A stretch of DNA of 64,000 nt, from positions 23,234,420 through 23,298,419 of the forward strand of contig OX940865.1 of assembly GCA_954871525.1 (NCBI GenBank). Reading direction: 5' to 3'. Of the stretch, positions 31,782 to 44,222 are shown in pieces (position 1 is the stretch's first letter; every line of letters begins with the position of its first letter). The position numbers and the translations under genes were made by a program. Source of the stretch: Parietaria judaica (taxonomy: Eukaryota; Streptophyta; Magnoliopsida; Rosales; Urticaceae). The notes beneath the pieces are model-generated. The model had not been told where the DNA came from. It searched no databases and was given only the letters and a program-made list of their open reading frames with translations.

Positions 31782-33623
31782 TTTTAAGAATATACTCTGT
31801 CTTTCATTAGGAAAATTCAATTTCTGATGTTGAAAAATATTGCATTTTTTTTGGTCAAATCTAGTAAATTCAAAATATGAACTAATTTTAATTTTGAAAA
31901 GAAAAAATAAACACCACAAGGTAAAAATTTAAGTGCGTTATAGCAGACTAGCTAAATTGACACATGATCTTAGTAAATAGCTAAATTTTAGTTAATATTA
32001 TTCAATAATAAATTAACTATATTAATCAATATAAAAAGACAAAAGCACCCTTATATTATAATTAACCCATATATCGTAATCAATTTAAATTTCGTATTAG
32101 TTGGACCAAGCGATAATTATGAATTGATTTGTTAAATTTTTATACCACAATATCTATCTAAATATTAGCTTAAAAATGAATAAGCAACAAAATAGGGAAA
32201 AAAAAATTAAATTTTAAAATTAATTCCTTGATTCATGTGTGGTAAATATTTGTCTATATATAATAAAATCAAATAAACTCGTTATGGGTGTAGGTATTAA
32301 TTTGGGTATTCATAATTTTATTTCCTATTTTGTAGCATGTTCCTACTTATTTAATATTTAATAAGGTTGACTATTGAAACCTAAGCTCATAAACACGTCA
32401 AAATTAGGTATTATAATTTTTATTTCCTATTTTGTAGTCTAATATATTTCTTATTTTATTTAGTATTTAAAATAGCAAACTATTTATCACGCATGAAACA
32501 AGGAATTAATTTAAAATGGTTTAGTATTAAATAAAGAAAACTTTTTTCATTTCTTAAAAAAAACAATTTGAATTTTTTTAAAAAACCTTAAAGATTTTAA
32601 TAAGCATTAACACGAATTAACAAACACTAATACAAATTAACAAACATTAACCATATTAACAAACGAAAATAATTCAAATTAACATATATTAATAAATTAA
32701 CACAAATAAACCCGAATAAACCAAAACAAATACAAAAGAAACGTAATTAACAAGAATTTACACAAGATTAAGGCGAATAAATACAAAAGTACACGAATCA
32801 ACTAAAAAAAACACAAAATAAGAGTGGAAAATATATTTCCATTAACGTAAATAAAATACATCTCCATTAATTTTAAAATATACAAAGCGAAAGAGATAAC
32901 ACGAATGGAGCGGTAGATTGAGTCGGGGAGAGAGGACGCGAATGAATATATATATATATATATATTTTATTTTTTTTATTAGTGAATATATAAAATCCCT
33001 ACAACACTTTATATAAAATCGCGTTTTTAAAAAGAAAATATCTCATCTATATATAGTTATATACACATACTGAATATATATACATATAGTTAATTAATTT
33101 AGAAATATAGCCCAATGGGCCAAAACAATTGAAGAAAATGGGTTTTTATGACCTTTATCCCTATCCATCCAATACAAAATTCACTTTTTTTTTTTGACAC
33201 TCTCAAAATAAACAGTACATACACACATTCAATATTACTGGCTAAAATACCAAAAGAACCAAAGATGACTAACCCAATCAAATCAATTATTGCTCTCCTT
33301 TCCCATAAACACTTCAATAAATAAAGAGAAAAGCGTCAATTATTGCTCAAACGAACAAACAAAGACAACAAACCCGCACGTGCGCCTGAACTAAAAAGGA
33401 ATCTGGAGCATGTATTAAAGAGACACTTACTTACACACAAACATATAATAAATATAAATATATAATATAACAAAAAGAAAAATGAAAAATGAATTTCCTT
33501 TTGCCTAATTCATCCCACCTTCCTTATCTCAACTCAATCCTCCTCCGATACATGAACAAAAATACATTAATTTACAATAAATATATATATGTAAATATAA
33601 ATACATAAAACGACATTCTTCTT
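31525..33623. other. AT-rich spacer with microsatellite and minisatellite
   Basis: A (TA)n run at about 31748-31778. 32590-32790 is a loose repetition of 'attaacaaac/aattaacac' words. A second (TA)n run at 32946-32963. No gene seen. Confidence 0.4.
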
Positions 33624-34037
33624 TTAGTCGCTCTTAGTCTCTTCAACTGCTTGAAACGACGAAATTGGCTTCGCTTCAGCTTCTTCTTCTTCGTCTGAAA
33701 CTTCTTCTCGTTGTTGTTTGGAGATTCCATTTCCATGGGAATCGGAGGCTTGGAAATTGAAGGACCCGAATTTGGGCGTGACTTCGGGAGAGGAAGACGC
33801 CGATTTGGTGTCGAACGTGAAGGAGAAGCTGGGGTTCGAATTGTGGGGCGCGATTTGCAAATCCTCCACTTTCTCGAGGGCCTTCGGGCAATATCTCCTG
33901 CGCTTCGGCTCGCGGGTCGGATCCGGGTCGTCGGAGGCCGGGATCGGAGCTCCGTCGGCGGAATCGGGGGTCGCGGCGGCGATGGATGGGAGTGGGAGAG
34001 AGAGGGTCGCTGAGCAGAAGGCGTTTTTTGCGGCCAT
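33624..34037 (-). CDS. Unrecognised small hydrophilic plant protein (137 aa)
   Basis: Single-exon frame, MAAKNAFCSATLSLPLPS to a TAA at 33624. The evidence for a real gene is base composition well above the surrounding AT-rich DNA, a GA-rich leader just upstream of the ATG, and a protein of orderly layout. The N-terminus is Ala/Ser/Asp/Pro-rich. A basic cluster, EPKRRRYCPKALEKVEDLQI (residues ~43-62), could serve nuclear targeting. A Ser/Phe-rich middle follows (FSFTFDTKSASSSP, FGSFNF), then an acidic C-terminal tract (EEVSDEEEEAEAKP). No transmembrane segment or known domain. I do not recognise the family; function unknown. Confidence 0.6.
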   Translation of the reverse strand: MAAKNAFCSATLSLPLPSIAAATPDSADGAPIPASDDPDPTREPKRRRYCPKALEKVEDLQIAPHNSNPSFSFTFDTKSASSSPEVTPKFGSFNFQASDSHGNGISKQQREEVSDEEEEAEAKPISSFQAVEETKSD

Positions 34038-35969
34038 TTTGTTTGGGAAGAGCGAGAGACAGAGAGAGAAGTGTTATTGGGTTTTATTTGGGCGGGCGGC
34101 TATTTAATAAATAATTAAATTATTATAGAGAATATTTTCGGTAAAAGTATTCCACTTTTTAGAATAACACAACTCGTACTTAAAATGTTGATAGGAAAAT
34201 TCACTAGTTAGGCTAGTTATAAGTTATAACCCTAAAATACAAATATGCACTTGAGAGAAGAGTTCATAAATTATAAGTCTACTACTTTCTTAGTTTGAAT
34301 TTTGTAAAGAAAAAAAAAATGGTGAAGCTAAATGTGATCGTGGAAAATATCACTTATCGGGTGTTAGGCCTCGACAGCGTATTGAAATCGTATTTATTTT
34401 AAACAAGTTTGAGTATTTTTGTAGTAATTATTTTATTAATGTATTGACTCACCACTCCCGAAATTACCGAATAGTCCACTTCCATGTGTCTTCGTTTACG
34501 TGTGTGTCAGTGTGTGTTTTCTTCTCTCTTTCTGGGTTTGAACTTTGAGGTTGATTTTAATTGTTTTTAAAGACTAATTTGATGTGACATTCACGTGTAA
34601 TTGAGGCTTATATCTATAATATTATTTAGATATATGCTTGGATTAAGTATCAACAAATATATTAAAATTGACATCATATGCTCAATGAAGTTTTTGCAAG
34701 ACAAAATTTCCTAAATAATTAAGTGTAATGTGGCTTATATTAGCAACATAGGTACTTTTTTCTTTGTTAATGAACGAAATGCCTATATTGTGTCCAACAT
34801 TTTTAAAAATTATTCATTGTGTGTAATTTTTTACTCTTACAAATGGGTAATTTTTAAACTGGTTTGACATAAAATGAGCATTTCGTACCATTTTAATTTT
34901 TTGTAAGTTAGTCGTAAACCTTTAAATGCAATGTGTCTTGATTTTATTGGTTCATTTGACTTCCTTCAAATTTCAACATCATCGTGTCCCAGGTGATTCA
35001 AACGTATTTAGCCTCCGTTCAAAAGAAAAAGTCGAAGAGCCCCCTTACCAAGAGGCGAGAGCTATAATACGATCTCTGATAAGTTCGGTCTTGATTTAGA
35101 GGGTCTGTTGAAGTTGTGGCTTGTTTCGTTTGGGAGAAAATTGATCGAATAAAGTGTTCCAATAAAAGTCATGTGACAATTGACGGTTATTGACTAATGA
35201 CGACACTTTTACATTTTGAGAAAAAAAAATTAGCAAAATTTATATTAAGAATATACTGTTTATTTTAATGTTTTATAGATACTTATGCCGTTAATATTTT
35301 TATTCTATATTAAATATAAAGTAACGTAAACGAGTTGAGACAAAAGGATTGAAAGGAAATTAGTTTGAACAGAAGAAGAATAAGACGATTTTGTCAATAT
35401 ATTGAGAGAATTTCCAGTCAACTAGCTAGGGTCGAGAAAATAAAATCAATGTGGCCCATGAAAGGGGTATAAAATATGTAATTATATATATATATATAAA
35501 ATATAATAATACCATCATCATGATCATGTATGTTTAAGAAATATGATTTATATATATAAAATAAGAAAAAAAAAAGTTAAAAATATGAAATTGAAAAAGT
35601 AAAATAAAACATTGGTCCTTGAAAATCGGCACTGAACTTCAACTTAAAAAATATTTAAATACTTATACCGCAATTAAACAAGAAAATGGAAACATATATA
35701 ATATCGTAGTGTATATATACTTCATCACCTTCCTTGCAAAATATACACAGAGATTCATCTCTCCACTTCACAGACAACGACTCTTTCTGTTCATCTCAAG
35801 CTCCAACTCACCGGAAAGGATGGCGTCTCGCCGATCACATCTCCGGCGAGCTCCCCTCGTTCTCCTTTTATCTACCGCCTATACACACAAACTATCACCA
35901 TTCATTCGGTATATCTATACATACACAATGTACATCTCACTCACTCCATATACACACGCAAATCTCGAA
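34038..35969. other. Intergenic region between two minus-strand genes
   Basis: Contains a decayed hairpin-like segment at about 34775-34900 ('cgaaatgcctatattgtgtc' versus 'gacataaaatgagcatttcg'), related to the clean hairpin at 45201-45308. 35700-35969 is the likely 3' UTR of the PI4K gene. No other gene. Confidence 0.4.
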
Positions 35970-37517
35970 TCAGAACTTGCAGGAAGTTCCCAATCGGTGC
36001 TTCTGGCTCCAGAACTTCACTCTCTCGATCGCCTCCGGCAGAAGCCTCTCGAAGTTGGCCAAGAACGACGCCCAGTTCTCGTCGCTCATGTCGCCGAAGG
36101 AGATCGCCCAATTCTCGTTACAGTTGTTGTGCCCCAGCGAGCTCTTGCTCCTCACCATCCCAGTCGTTTTGTGAGCGTTGAACTCGCAGCCGGCTTCGAA
36201 GATCGCGGGCTTTCCGTCCATGGAGTTCGGGTTGCTCTCGTCGTAGTCGTCGCGGGGTTCGTCGTACGCGGCCATGGATACTGCGTAGAACGAGGTCACC
36301 AGCTTCGAGGATTTGCTTATCATTGAGAACTCCGAATCCTCTGTGTTGATCTGAAATATAGCGAGTTCTTCGGTCGAGACTTCTCCTTCGATCGGGATCG
36401 AAGCTTTGGCTTGAGCGCAGACATTCTCCAGAACGCTTGGTTTTTCCTCGCCAGCGCAGAACTCGCGAGTCATCATTTTTCCAATCGCGGCGAGGCAGAG
36501 CCCGGAATCAACAGATCGCTTCAAGAATATAGTGCATAGAACAAGAACCCGAACGCAGGATTCTCTCAGCGTCGGAATCTCGGTCCTCAGAAGCTCGGCG
36601 TCTTTGAAAGGATCTAGATCGGAGACGTATGCAACTTCGGACTCGGAAAACGGAACCGACGCCTGAGGCCAGTGGAGCCACTCGAAATATGGATCGTCGA
36701 GCCACTCCGGTAAGCACAGGCCGTGATCGATCGGTACGAGCTCGGCCCCCGCCGCACCTGCGTCGTGGTCCATGAAGTTCTGCTTCTTCACGAGAATATT
36801 CCCTGCGTGCCGATCGAGATTCATAACCCTGACGTCAAGAATCCCGATCTGATGCACCGAAGCGACCGAAAACCTCGAGGGACCCACCTCTCCGGCATCG
36901 AAATCGTGATCGATGAAACGCTGCAATGACGCGATCTTGTACGGTGCGTTGTTGAAGTGGAATGAAACGTGGGAGATTTTCACCAGAGCTGAAGGAGGAA
37001 CTCCAGCGAATCCGTTGTGATCCAGAAGATACGCTGCCAATTCCCGAATCCCGGTTTCGCCTATCCGAATCGAGCGTTTAATTCCCGGCTGGCCGAGCAT
37101 TCGACCGCCAAAGCCTTTTGGGTTGTTCAAGGCTAGCGGTTCTTCATCCACAGGCTTAGTCACTGCAATGTTCTCGCCGTTTGAGCCTCGTAGGAGGTAG
37201 GCCCCACCGAGCCCGCTCGAGACGGGCTGAGGGTCCACACCCGAGGTGAAACCCATGGAGACTTCGACGACCATAGAACGGACTCTAGGCGATTTCCACC
37301 CTCCGACGATCTCTACTGTCGGATTCGTCTCAAGATTTTCGTCGTGGTTAGGATTCAGAGGAAGGCACGGGGTGGAAAAGCTCCGGTGGAAGTTCACCGC
37401 CTGGTAGGGCTGATTCGGCGAGCGAGAAAACTTGTTGTGGTCGAGGTGGGAGTAGGATAAGAGCCGGCATCGCCTGGATAGTTTGAGTGTGCGGAATCCG
37501 TCGACTGCCACGGCCAT
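35970..37517 (-). CDS. Type II phosphatidylinositol 4-kinase gamma, gamma1/gamma8-like (515 aa)
   Basis: Intronless gene for a plant PI4K gamma, similar in layout to the Arabidopsis gamma1/gamma8 subgroup that lacks N-terminal ubiquitin-like domains. Kinase landmarks in order: GLGGAYLLRG nucleotide-binding loop, IAVTKPVDEEPLALNNPKGF with the conserved Lys (residues ~120-137), GETGIRELAAYLLDH, then the catalytic RVMNLDRHAGNILV and the metal-binding VPIDHGLCLPE, followed by LDPFKDAELLRTEIP. The C-terminal 150 residues are variable and contain GMVRSKSSLGH and a Trp-rich end (ENWASFLANFERLLPEA). Proteins of this group phosphorylate phosphatidylinositol, or in several cases act as protein kinases on Ser/Thr; which applies here cannot be told. 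All catalytic motifs are present, so it should be active. Length is typical. Confidence 0.92.
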   Translation of the reverse strand: MAVAVDGFRTLKLSRRCRLLSYSHLDHNKFSRSPNQPYQAVNFHRSFSTPCLPLNPNHDENLETNPTVEIVGGWKSPRVRSMVVEVSMGFTSGVDPQPVSSGLGGAYLLRGSNGENIAVTKPVDEEPLALNNPKGFGGRMLGQPGIKRSIRIGETGIRELAAYLLDHNGFAGVPPSALVKISHVSFHFNNAPYKIASLQRFIDHDFDAGEVGPSRFSVASVHQIGILDVRVMNLDRHAGNILVKKQNFMDHDAGAAGAELVPIDHGLCLPEWLDDPYFEWLHWPQASVPFSESEVAYVSDLDPFKDAELLRTEIPTLRESCVRVLVLCTIFLKRSVDSGLCLAAIGKMMTREFCAGEEKPSVLENVCAQAKASIPIEGEVSTEELAIFQINTEDSEFSMISKSSKLVTSFYAVSMAAYDEPRDDYDESNPNSMDGKPAIFEAGCEFNAHKTTGMVRSKSSLGHNNCNENWAISFGDMSDENWASFLANFERLLPEAIERVKFWSQKHRLGTSCKF

Positions 37518-37703
37518 CTTTGTGACTTGTGGGGCAAGTAATGGCGGTGACAGCGGTGCATTCCAAGGGGCAGTACTACCGGATTTTCAGAGGGTTGATT
37601 TTCGCGGGAAGATTACGGATCGAACATCTGCTAGGGAAAAAATTAAAAAATTGTGGGACTTTTGAATCAGATGACAAAGAAGGTGAGTTTTTCATAAAAT
37701 AAA

Positions 37704-38675
37704 GGGTAAACTCCGGCTAATGTACCCAATGTTTGATAGATTTTGGATTATGTACCTAATGTTTATTTTCGACGGCTAATGTACCCAAACTTTATTCTGT
37801 TAGATTTTTTCGTATTTCGGTCACTTGACCGTCAGTGAGTGATTACGTACAGTTTTTTTATTTTTGGCATAACTCACTCATTTTTTGTCCAAAATTTATG
37901 CACGACCTATGGTTGGAAATATAAGAGATAGACCCACAGTTTTGGTGTTTTAAGTTTTGTAAACAAAAGCTCAAAAAAATACAAAATTTCAATTACAATG
38001 TAAAATTGGACATTAGTGTAACGTAAAATATTTGTTACGAGCAAATTTTAATATACCTAATGACTTTTTATGATGAAACATAAAACTTAAAAGTTGTAGA
38101 TAAATCTTTTATCTTTCCAACGGTAGTTTATTTATAAATTTTGGACAATAAATGAGTGAGTTATGCCAAAAATATGAAAAATGTGATGTGCAAAAAGTTT
38201 TCATATTTTTGGCATAACTCACTCATTTATTGTCCAAAATTTATAAACAAACTACCGTTGGAAAGATAAAAGATTTATCCACAACTTTTAAGTTTTATGT
38301 TTCATAAAAAAAAAGTCATTAAGTATATTAAAATTTGCTGGAAACAAATATTTTGCATTATACTAATGTCGAGTTTTACATAGTAATTGAAATTTTGTAT
38401 TTTTTGAACTTTATTTTTACAAAACTTACAAAATAAAAGTTGTAGGTATATCTCTTATCTTTCCAACCATAGGTCGTGCATAAATTTTGGACAAAAAATG
38501 AGTGAGTTATGCCAAAAATAAAAAAACTTTACATAATCACTCGTTGACGGTAAAGTAACGGAAACATGAAAAAATCTAACGGAATAAAGTTTGGGTACAA
38601 TAGCCGTTGAAAATAAACATTGGATACATAATCCAAAATCTATCAAACATTAGGTACATTAGCCGGAGTTTACCC
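37704..38675. mobile_element. 972-bp palindromic foldback element (third copy of the 1-800 family)
   Basis: Ends GGGTAAACTCCGGC and GCCGGAGTTTACCC are exact inverted repeats, and the arms are inverted to a centre near 38190. The flanks taaaataaa (37695-37703) and taaaaaaaa (38676-38684) differ at one of nine positions, compatible with a 9-bp Mutator-type duplication in AT-rich DNA. It begins about 190 bases upstream of the PI4K start codon, so it may lie in or next to that promoter. Confidence 0.85.
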
Positions 38676-38684
38676 TAAAAAAAA

Positions 38685-39340
38685 AAGAAGAGTAAAAAAC
38701 CTTACACAAAATGTGCCCATTTGTCAAAAATTTGGGGCTTACTATTCAAACATAATAAAGAATATAGATAGATGATTCCTCACCTTCTGAAACTATATGA
38801 CGATGATTAATTCACAGGGAAAAGGTTAATCCTGTGGACAAAAAAACAAAAGGACAAGACGAGTAATTTATTTGCTTTATAATTCTCCTTGAGTAAAAAG
38901 ATATAATTTGGATAATTTTGCTCTAACATTAGGGTTTAATATTTCCAAAATAAGATTTATCTTCACTTAAATCCACAAAAAGGTTGAGATGAGAAGGATT
39001 GAAGATAGAGAAATGAGTTGGGTGAGAATAATTCTCACTGGGAATTGTAGTTGTGGTTATGGAGATGGCATTGGTCAAAGTCAAACACTGATCTCATCTC
39101 TGAAGATATCAACTTTCTATCCTCTTCCTTCAATCCATCAATTCCTGTATGCCATCATCATTCAATCCATTAATCCAAGAAAAAATGTAAGATTAAAGTT
39201 GAAATATTCAAGGTAGAAAACTCCACAAATCACAATAGATAACTTCATCTTGACTGCACTGAGCATTTTCATCCTAATAATTTTTTAATTATCCTAATAT
39301 ATTTTTTAAAATAAAACCTGGTAAAATCCTTTGATTCAAC
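38685..39340. other. Spacer
   Basis: No gene. The short open frame around 39000-39200 has no coding character. Confidence 0.3.
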
Positions 39341-39810
39341 CAGTATTTTCCGGTTGAAAACCGGTATTTACTGCTATATTGACGGTCCTGGTCCCGACTC
39401 TCATTCCAAAACCGGTAAAATCCTACTAACGGTCCTGGAAAATCGGTACGAGGACCGGGAGGAGTTTCTGATATTCTTAGAAAACCAGGATGAAAATTGT
39501 CAAAATCCCGGTATGTTACCGGATTTAAAACGAGAACCCAGAAACACCGGTAGTAGGACCGAGAGGAGGGTTCTCAGAAACCGGGATGAAAATTGTCAAA
39601 ATCCCATATTTTACCGGTTTTATATAAGAACCCAAAAAATCGGTACACGGACGGTAGGAGTTTCTAAAATTCCCAGAAACCTCGATGAAAATTGTCAAAA
39701 TCCCGGCATGTTACCGGTTTAAAACGAGAACCCAGAACGGGGAGGAGTTTCTAAAATTCTCAGAAACCGGGACGAAATTGTCAAAATTTCCCGGTTGCAT
39801 GGTTTCACCA
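39340..39810. repeat. Tandem repeat rich in CCGGT, unit ~97 bp
   Basis: The phrase 'gatgaaaattgtcaaaatccc' recurs at about 39489, 39584 and 39683, with a shortened version near 39772. Units also share 'aaaacgagaacccagaa' and 'gga(gt)agga...ttctcagaaacc'. Inverted CCGGTT/AACCGG words are frequent. It may be the interior of a mobile element comparable to the CCGGAT-rich hAT at 10 kb, but I find no termini. Confidence 0.65.
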
Positions 39811-42180
39811 CTGGCCTCTATCATCTACAAAAGAGGACCTCAACAATATTTCGAATCCCACATCTGTTTCATTCGAAATCTGAGTTTTCACTCACTCAAT
39901 CATCAAACGTAATTCTCGCAATAAACATTAGAATCAAAACCCCTGTTCCTTAACCACATTGAGCGTTTAAATCGTAGAAACCCACGAAATCTGGGTCTCA
40001 TTTCACCCATTGATCAGATCAACGAAATCTGACCGATCTCATAATGATTAAACGAGTTCCGAAATCTAGAAACACGATTCAAAAGAAAGCAAGAAGAAGA
40101 AGAAGACGACGAACCCCGAACACTGGCGAAGGCATTCAGGGGAAGCGGAACCAGCAATCGGGAGCGCGAAAGAGAGAGAAAGAAAGAAAATGGCTTCGTC
40201 GATGCGTTTGTCTTCGCAAGTTTTCTTTCCTCTCTAATGGTTGATCATCATCCTCCACACCCCCTGGGAATTCCCCTTCCTCTCTGTCTGTGATTTTTCT
40301 CGGGAAACAAACAGAAAATAGGGTCAATGGCAGTTGACCGTTAGATCGCCCCAACGTCTCGGATTCGCCACGTCGACACGACACCCTATTTTTGAATAGA
40401 TTTTGTTCTTTTTCTCTGTAGGCTCAAATTGGCATTCACTTTTTTTTAGTAATATACTAATATGCATCTCCCTCAATTCTTTTTAATATAATTTTAATTT
40501 TAACTTTAATTTGAAAAATAGCAAATTAAATCATTCGAAATTTTCATTTGACAGATAATTCTAATTTTATATTATATTATTACAGTTATTTAAACAAATA
40601 TGACCATCATTGTATTGAAAATAAACTTCACATAGAAAAATGTTATGTGTGCTTATATATATATATATTGCTGTTTTAAATGCTTTTTACTGTACATGCA
40701 GTTATAATATTTCATGCTTATATAATTTCACATTTCAATTGCTAATGTATGTATGTGAGATTTCAATTTCTAATTTATGATATAGTTAATTTGTAATTTT
40801 TTAATTTAATAGTATAGCTGTATGCGTTGTTATATAATAGTTATAATTTATAAGAATAATTTTGTTTATTAAGTATAATTTATAAAGTATACTTTATGAC
40901 AAGGATTTGAATGCCGTTTTTGCCGATAAATCGTTTGCCGTTATTGACGGATTAATCGCCTACCGATGGATTTATCGATGGAAAACCTATCAAATTTATC
41001 GTTTGCCGTTACCGAAACTTATCGAACTTATCGATGGATTAATCGGTTATCGATAGATTTATCGATGGAAAACTTATAAAATATTTTCATATATATTTTC
41101 ATACATAAAATATTTTCATAACATAAAATTAAATGTACTTTTTCCGCAATAATTGAAAAACGTCAAATTACAAAACAAATAATTTCAGAATCACAGTATC
41201 ATAATTATATACAATGATACGAAATGAAGTTACATATATAAAACGAAGAAATAGCTCAATTTAAGCAATTTCTAAAAATATATAAGGTTGCAATTCGGGA
41301 AAACGTCAAATTAAAAAATAATTATTTCAACCTCACATTTTATAAGTTATATAAAATGTTATAAAATGAATTTATATTAAAAAAAATAATACTAACTAGC
41401 TTAACTTTACCAATTTTTAAAAATATGTGTTTTTGCCACAATAAGATAATAATTCAGAAAAACATCAAACTATAAAAATAATTATGTCAAACTAACAGTT
41501 TCATAATTATATACAATGTTACAAAATGAAATTACATAAAAAACATAAATTAAAATATATCTCAAATCCATTATTGTTAGGAAAATTGCTACGTTTGTTG
41601 CAATTATAAATAATTTACATAAACCCTTAAATATAACCCAAATTTGCAAAAAAATCACACGGACCATCTTAATTCATCTATATTCCATCATATACGTTTA
41701 AGAAAATCAATTTCAACAACAACTTTTGATTGAAAATGTAAAATGTACAATTAAACTAATATGAAACTCAAAGTTTAACTTTCATTCAACCTAATAGTTT
41801 TTTAAGTAACTACTACAAATTTATAATAAAAGTGTGAAAAATTGACATGATTCATTCATATACAACATTTAAACTTCAAAACACTCAAGATCCACTAAAG
41901 AAATCCCTAAAAACACCTTTAAATTGTGAAATTAAAAGAAGTTGGAACTTCTGCCGCAATAAAGAAAAATTTATAATAGAGTAGACTTATCGTTTTTGAA
42001 CGAAAAGTAGCTTGCTTTTCGAGAAAATACACTTGATAAGTTTGAGAGATAAGTTATTTGCTTTTCGAATCGAAAAATCGCGATAAGTATAAAAAGATAA
42101 CGATTAGAGGAGATAAGTTATCGAGAAGTGGTTTCAGCGATTAATCGTTTGATTATCGCGAAAATCGAATCAATGATATT
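39811..42180. other. Possible orphan leader region and AT-rich element debris
   Basis: 39830-40390 has a GC- and CT-rich character unlike its surroundings and, on the minus strand, resembles a promoter plus 5' leader (CT tracts, purine runs near 40090-40110), but no coding exon follows. 40900-41080 and 41990-42180 are rich in TTATCGAT/TCGATAA words, suggesting the two subterminal regions of one decayed element. No gene supported. Confidence 0.3.
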
Positions 42181-42721
42181 ATCATTCAATAATTTTTAGA
42201 TGAACAGCGAAGGACAATATATATAAAAAAAATAACACAATTTTAATCTTATTCTATCGATATTAGTAGTACTAATATCGATAAAATAATTTTAAAATTT
42301 AGTAGTAATCATTTTTTCCTCAATAAGTAGAAATGTCTAGTTTATAAAAAGACGAAATCTTAACTCTAATAATATCTTATACTTATTGGTCGTTAGAGTA
42401 CTAATTTTATTCAAATAGTACAAGAATGCTTGAAAAGCCAACCGAAAATATCAACAACAAAAAAAAAAGACAGCTTCATACAATTGCATCAAACAAAACG
42501 TCAGCTTCAGTTTTCTCGATCCGCGCCTCGGCGCAAAGTTTAGTTTAACATCGCGTGCGTTTTTATCAATGGAAAACGAGAGCAGCTACTATAATTTAAG
42601 TTCGCTTCGGGCGTCGAAAGGCAATTTGTGTGGTTTAAGCAACTGATCTTTCCGCCAAAAAACCGAACATTACGGGACGGGTAAATGAAATAGAAACGAG
42701 CACGAAACTCTTTGATGAAAG

Positions 42722-43118
42722 CTAAGGCTTCTTTTCGGCCTCGCCAGCATCTTCCACGAGCGGCAGTCTCTGCAACTCAAGGGAAAGCACAGCTTCAGAA
42801 ATCTATGAAAAATGGTAAAGAAATTGAACAAACGTAAAGGTCTTCATGGCAATACATATGTTATGTGTATATACATATTCTATATGTGATATCAATGAAT
42901 ACACACCTATACATATACCCATGCTCTGTGGGGCAATTTATCGAACAAATTACACGCAATATCATATAGAGATAAAGAGAGAGACTGACGAGATCAGGCT
43001 TGTATATGTTGTGAACGACGGAGGCTCCGGCGAGAAGCGATGCGATGACGACGATGGACGACGCCGCGAGCGACGGCGTTCCGATCGGCGGCTTTCCCTT
43101 GCCGAACTTCTGATTCAT
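42722..43118 (-). CDS. Small single-helix membrane protein, two exons (69 aa), duplicate 1
   Basis: Exon 1 is 43118-42990 (129 nt) and exon 2 is 42802-42722 (81 nt, TAG stop), with a GT-AG intron in phase 0. The ATG at 43118 was chosen because the frame extends upstream only through non-ATG codons. The protein starts MNQKFGKGKPPIGTP. It has one hydrophobic helix, residues ~17-34 (SLAASSIVVIASLLAGAS), then VVHNIYKPDL and a soluble end with LSLELQRLPLVEDAGEAEKKP. A positively charged N-terminus followed by one helix suggests a tail-out membrane protein, perhaps of an organelle. I do not recognise the family by name. Conservation of both exons, splice sites and stop in the duplicate at 53.7-56.9 kb supports a real gene. 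Confidence 0.65.
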
Positions 43119-43236
43119 CTTCTTCACCAAACGACAATGACGTGACAAAATTCACAACAATATATATAGAGAACGACACCAAGCTAAGCTAAAAAAAAAG
43201 TAGTAAAACAATGGACACGAGCGAAATAAAATAAGA

Positions 43237-43640
43237 CGGCGAAAATATCCAAAGTCGTATTTAGAGAGTTGACCACTCCATTATCGTAACGCCGTTTAAC
43301 TTACCCGTTAATTCGGGCAACGTGGACAAATCTGTTTTGTTAAGTGTAATCATTAAGGGTTCAATTAGCTGTATTAAATAGTATCAATTAGGGGGTTTAA
43401 TTCGCTGTTTTATCGTAAACGAGGATGATGTTGGCTCGTCCACGAGGCAAAAATAATTGTGTCAGCAACCCACATGTTTTCACGTGGCCAAAGTTGACAG
43501 GTAAGTTTACTGCGTTACAAGATTGGAGTGGTCAACTCCCTAAATTGCGACTTTGGGTATTTTGGCCATCACTTTTAAACTTTGAGTACACGAGAGGTTC
43601 TATAACCAAGCTTAAGGTATTTTCGCCGTCATTAATATTT
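43237..43640. mobile_element. Foldback element remnant upstream of the small membrane protein gene
   Basis: Corresponds to the fuller copy at 57016-57478: 'gacggcgaaaata' at the left and 'tattttcgccgtcattaat' at the right, with a shortened left arm. It includes 'ggtcaactccc' and 'gagttgacc' as inverted words. Confidence 0.6.
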
Positions 43641-44200
43641 ATTGATTGTTGATTTATTTCTTATTATTACAACATTACAACTAAATAATTAATTTATTTA
43701 ACGTTCCCACTACAAGAAATCGGACTTTCAGTGGCACAGTTCGAAAACAGGTGGATGAAATTGTTACTTTCATACGCACATTCCCCAACTGAGAGATTAC
43801 AACTGATTCTCTTCATTTTTGTTCATCCCAAATCAAATAAGTATGAAAAAACAAATGGTTATAAAGGGTATAAATAGATGATAAACTTTCATTGTTCATT
43901 TATCATTTTATTTTCTCCTTCAATTATAAAAAAAAGGATGATAAACTTTCAACAACACAGTTAAAAAACGAGCGACTGAAAGTATAACTTTTAACCGCAC
44001 ATTTTGCAACTATGCAGCTAAAAGTGCCTTTCAAATTCAATGGATTCAATGAACGTTGAAACTAATAAGTAATACTATGCCACCGCGTTTTAGAGTTGCA
44101 CGCTTAACGGTTTCAATGTTAATTTATTCCATCCTATAATACAATGATACAATTTATTGAATAATTTGTTTAAATTTTTTGTTTAAATATATAAATAATA

Positions 44201-44222
44201 CTCGCTGCAGCGCTGATCAGAT
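44201..44222. other. Palindromic landmark shared by both duplicates
   Basis: A short GC-rich palindrome-like word containing CTGCAGCGCTGATCAG, present at the same relative place in both duplicates. No function is claimed; it helps to align them. Confidence 0.35.

Noticed and set aside
35619..36326. 235-aa plus-strand frame opposite the 3' end of the PI4K gene
   Set aside because: Antisense to a well-supported coding region and its 3' flank; composition is that of a shadow frame.
40044..40244. 66-aa Arg/Lys-rich frame
   Set aside because: Arises from purine runs; more consistent with a leader region on the other strand than with a protein.
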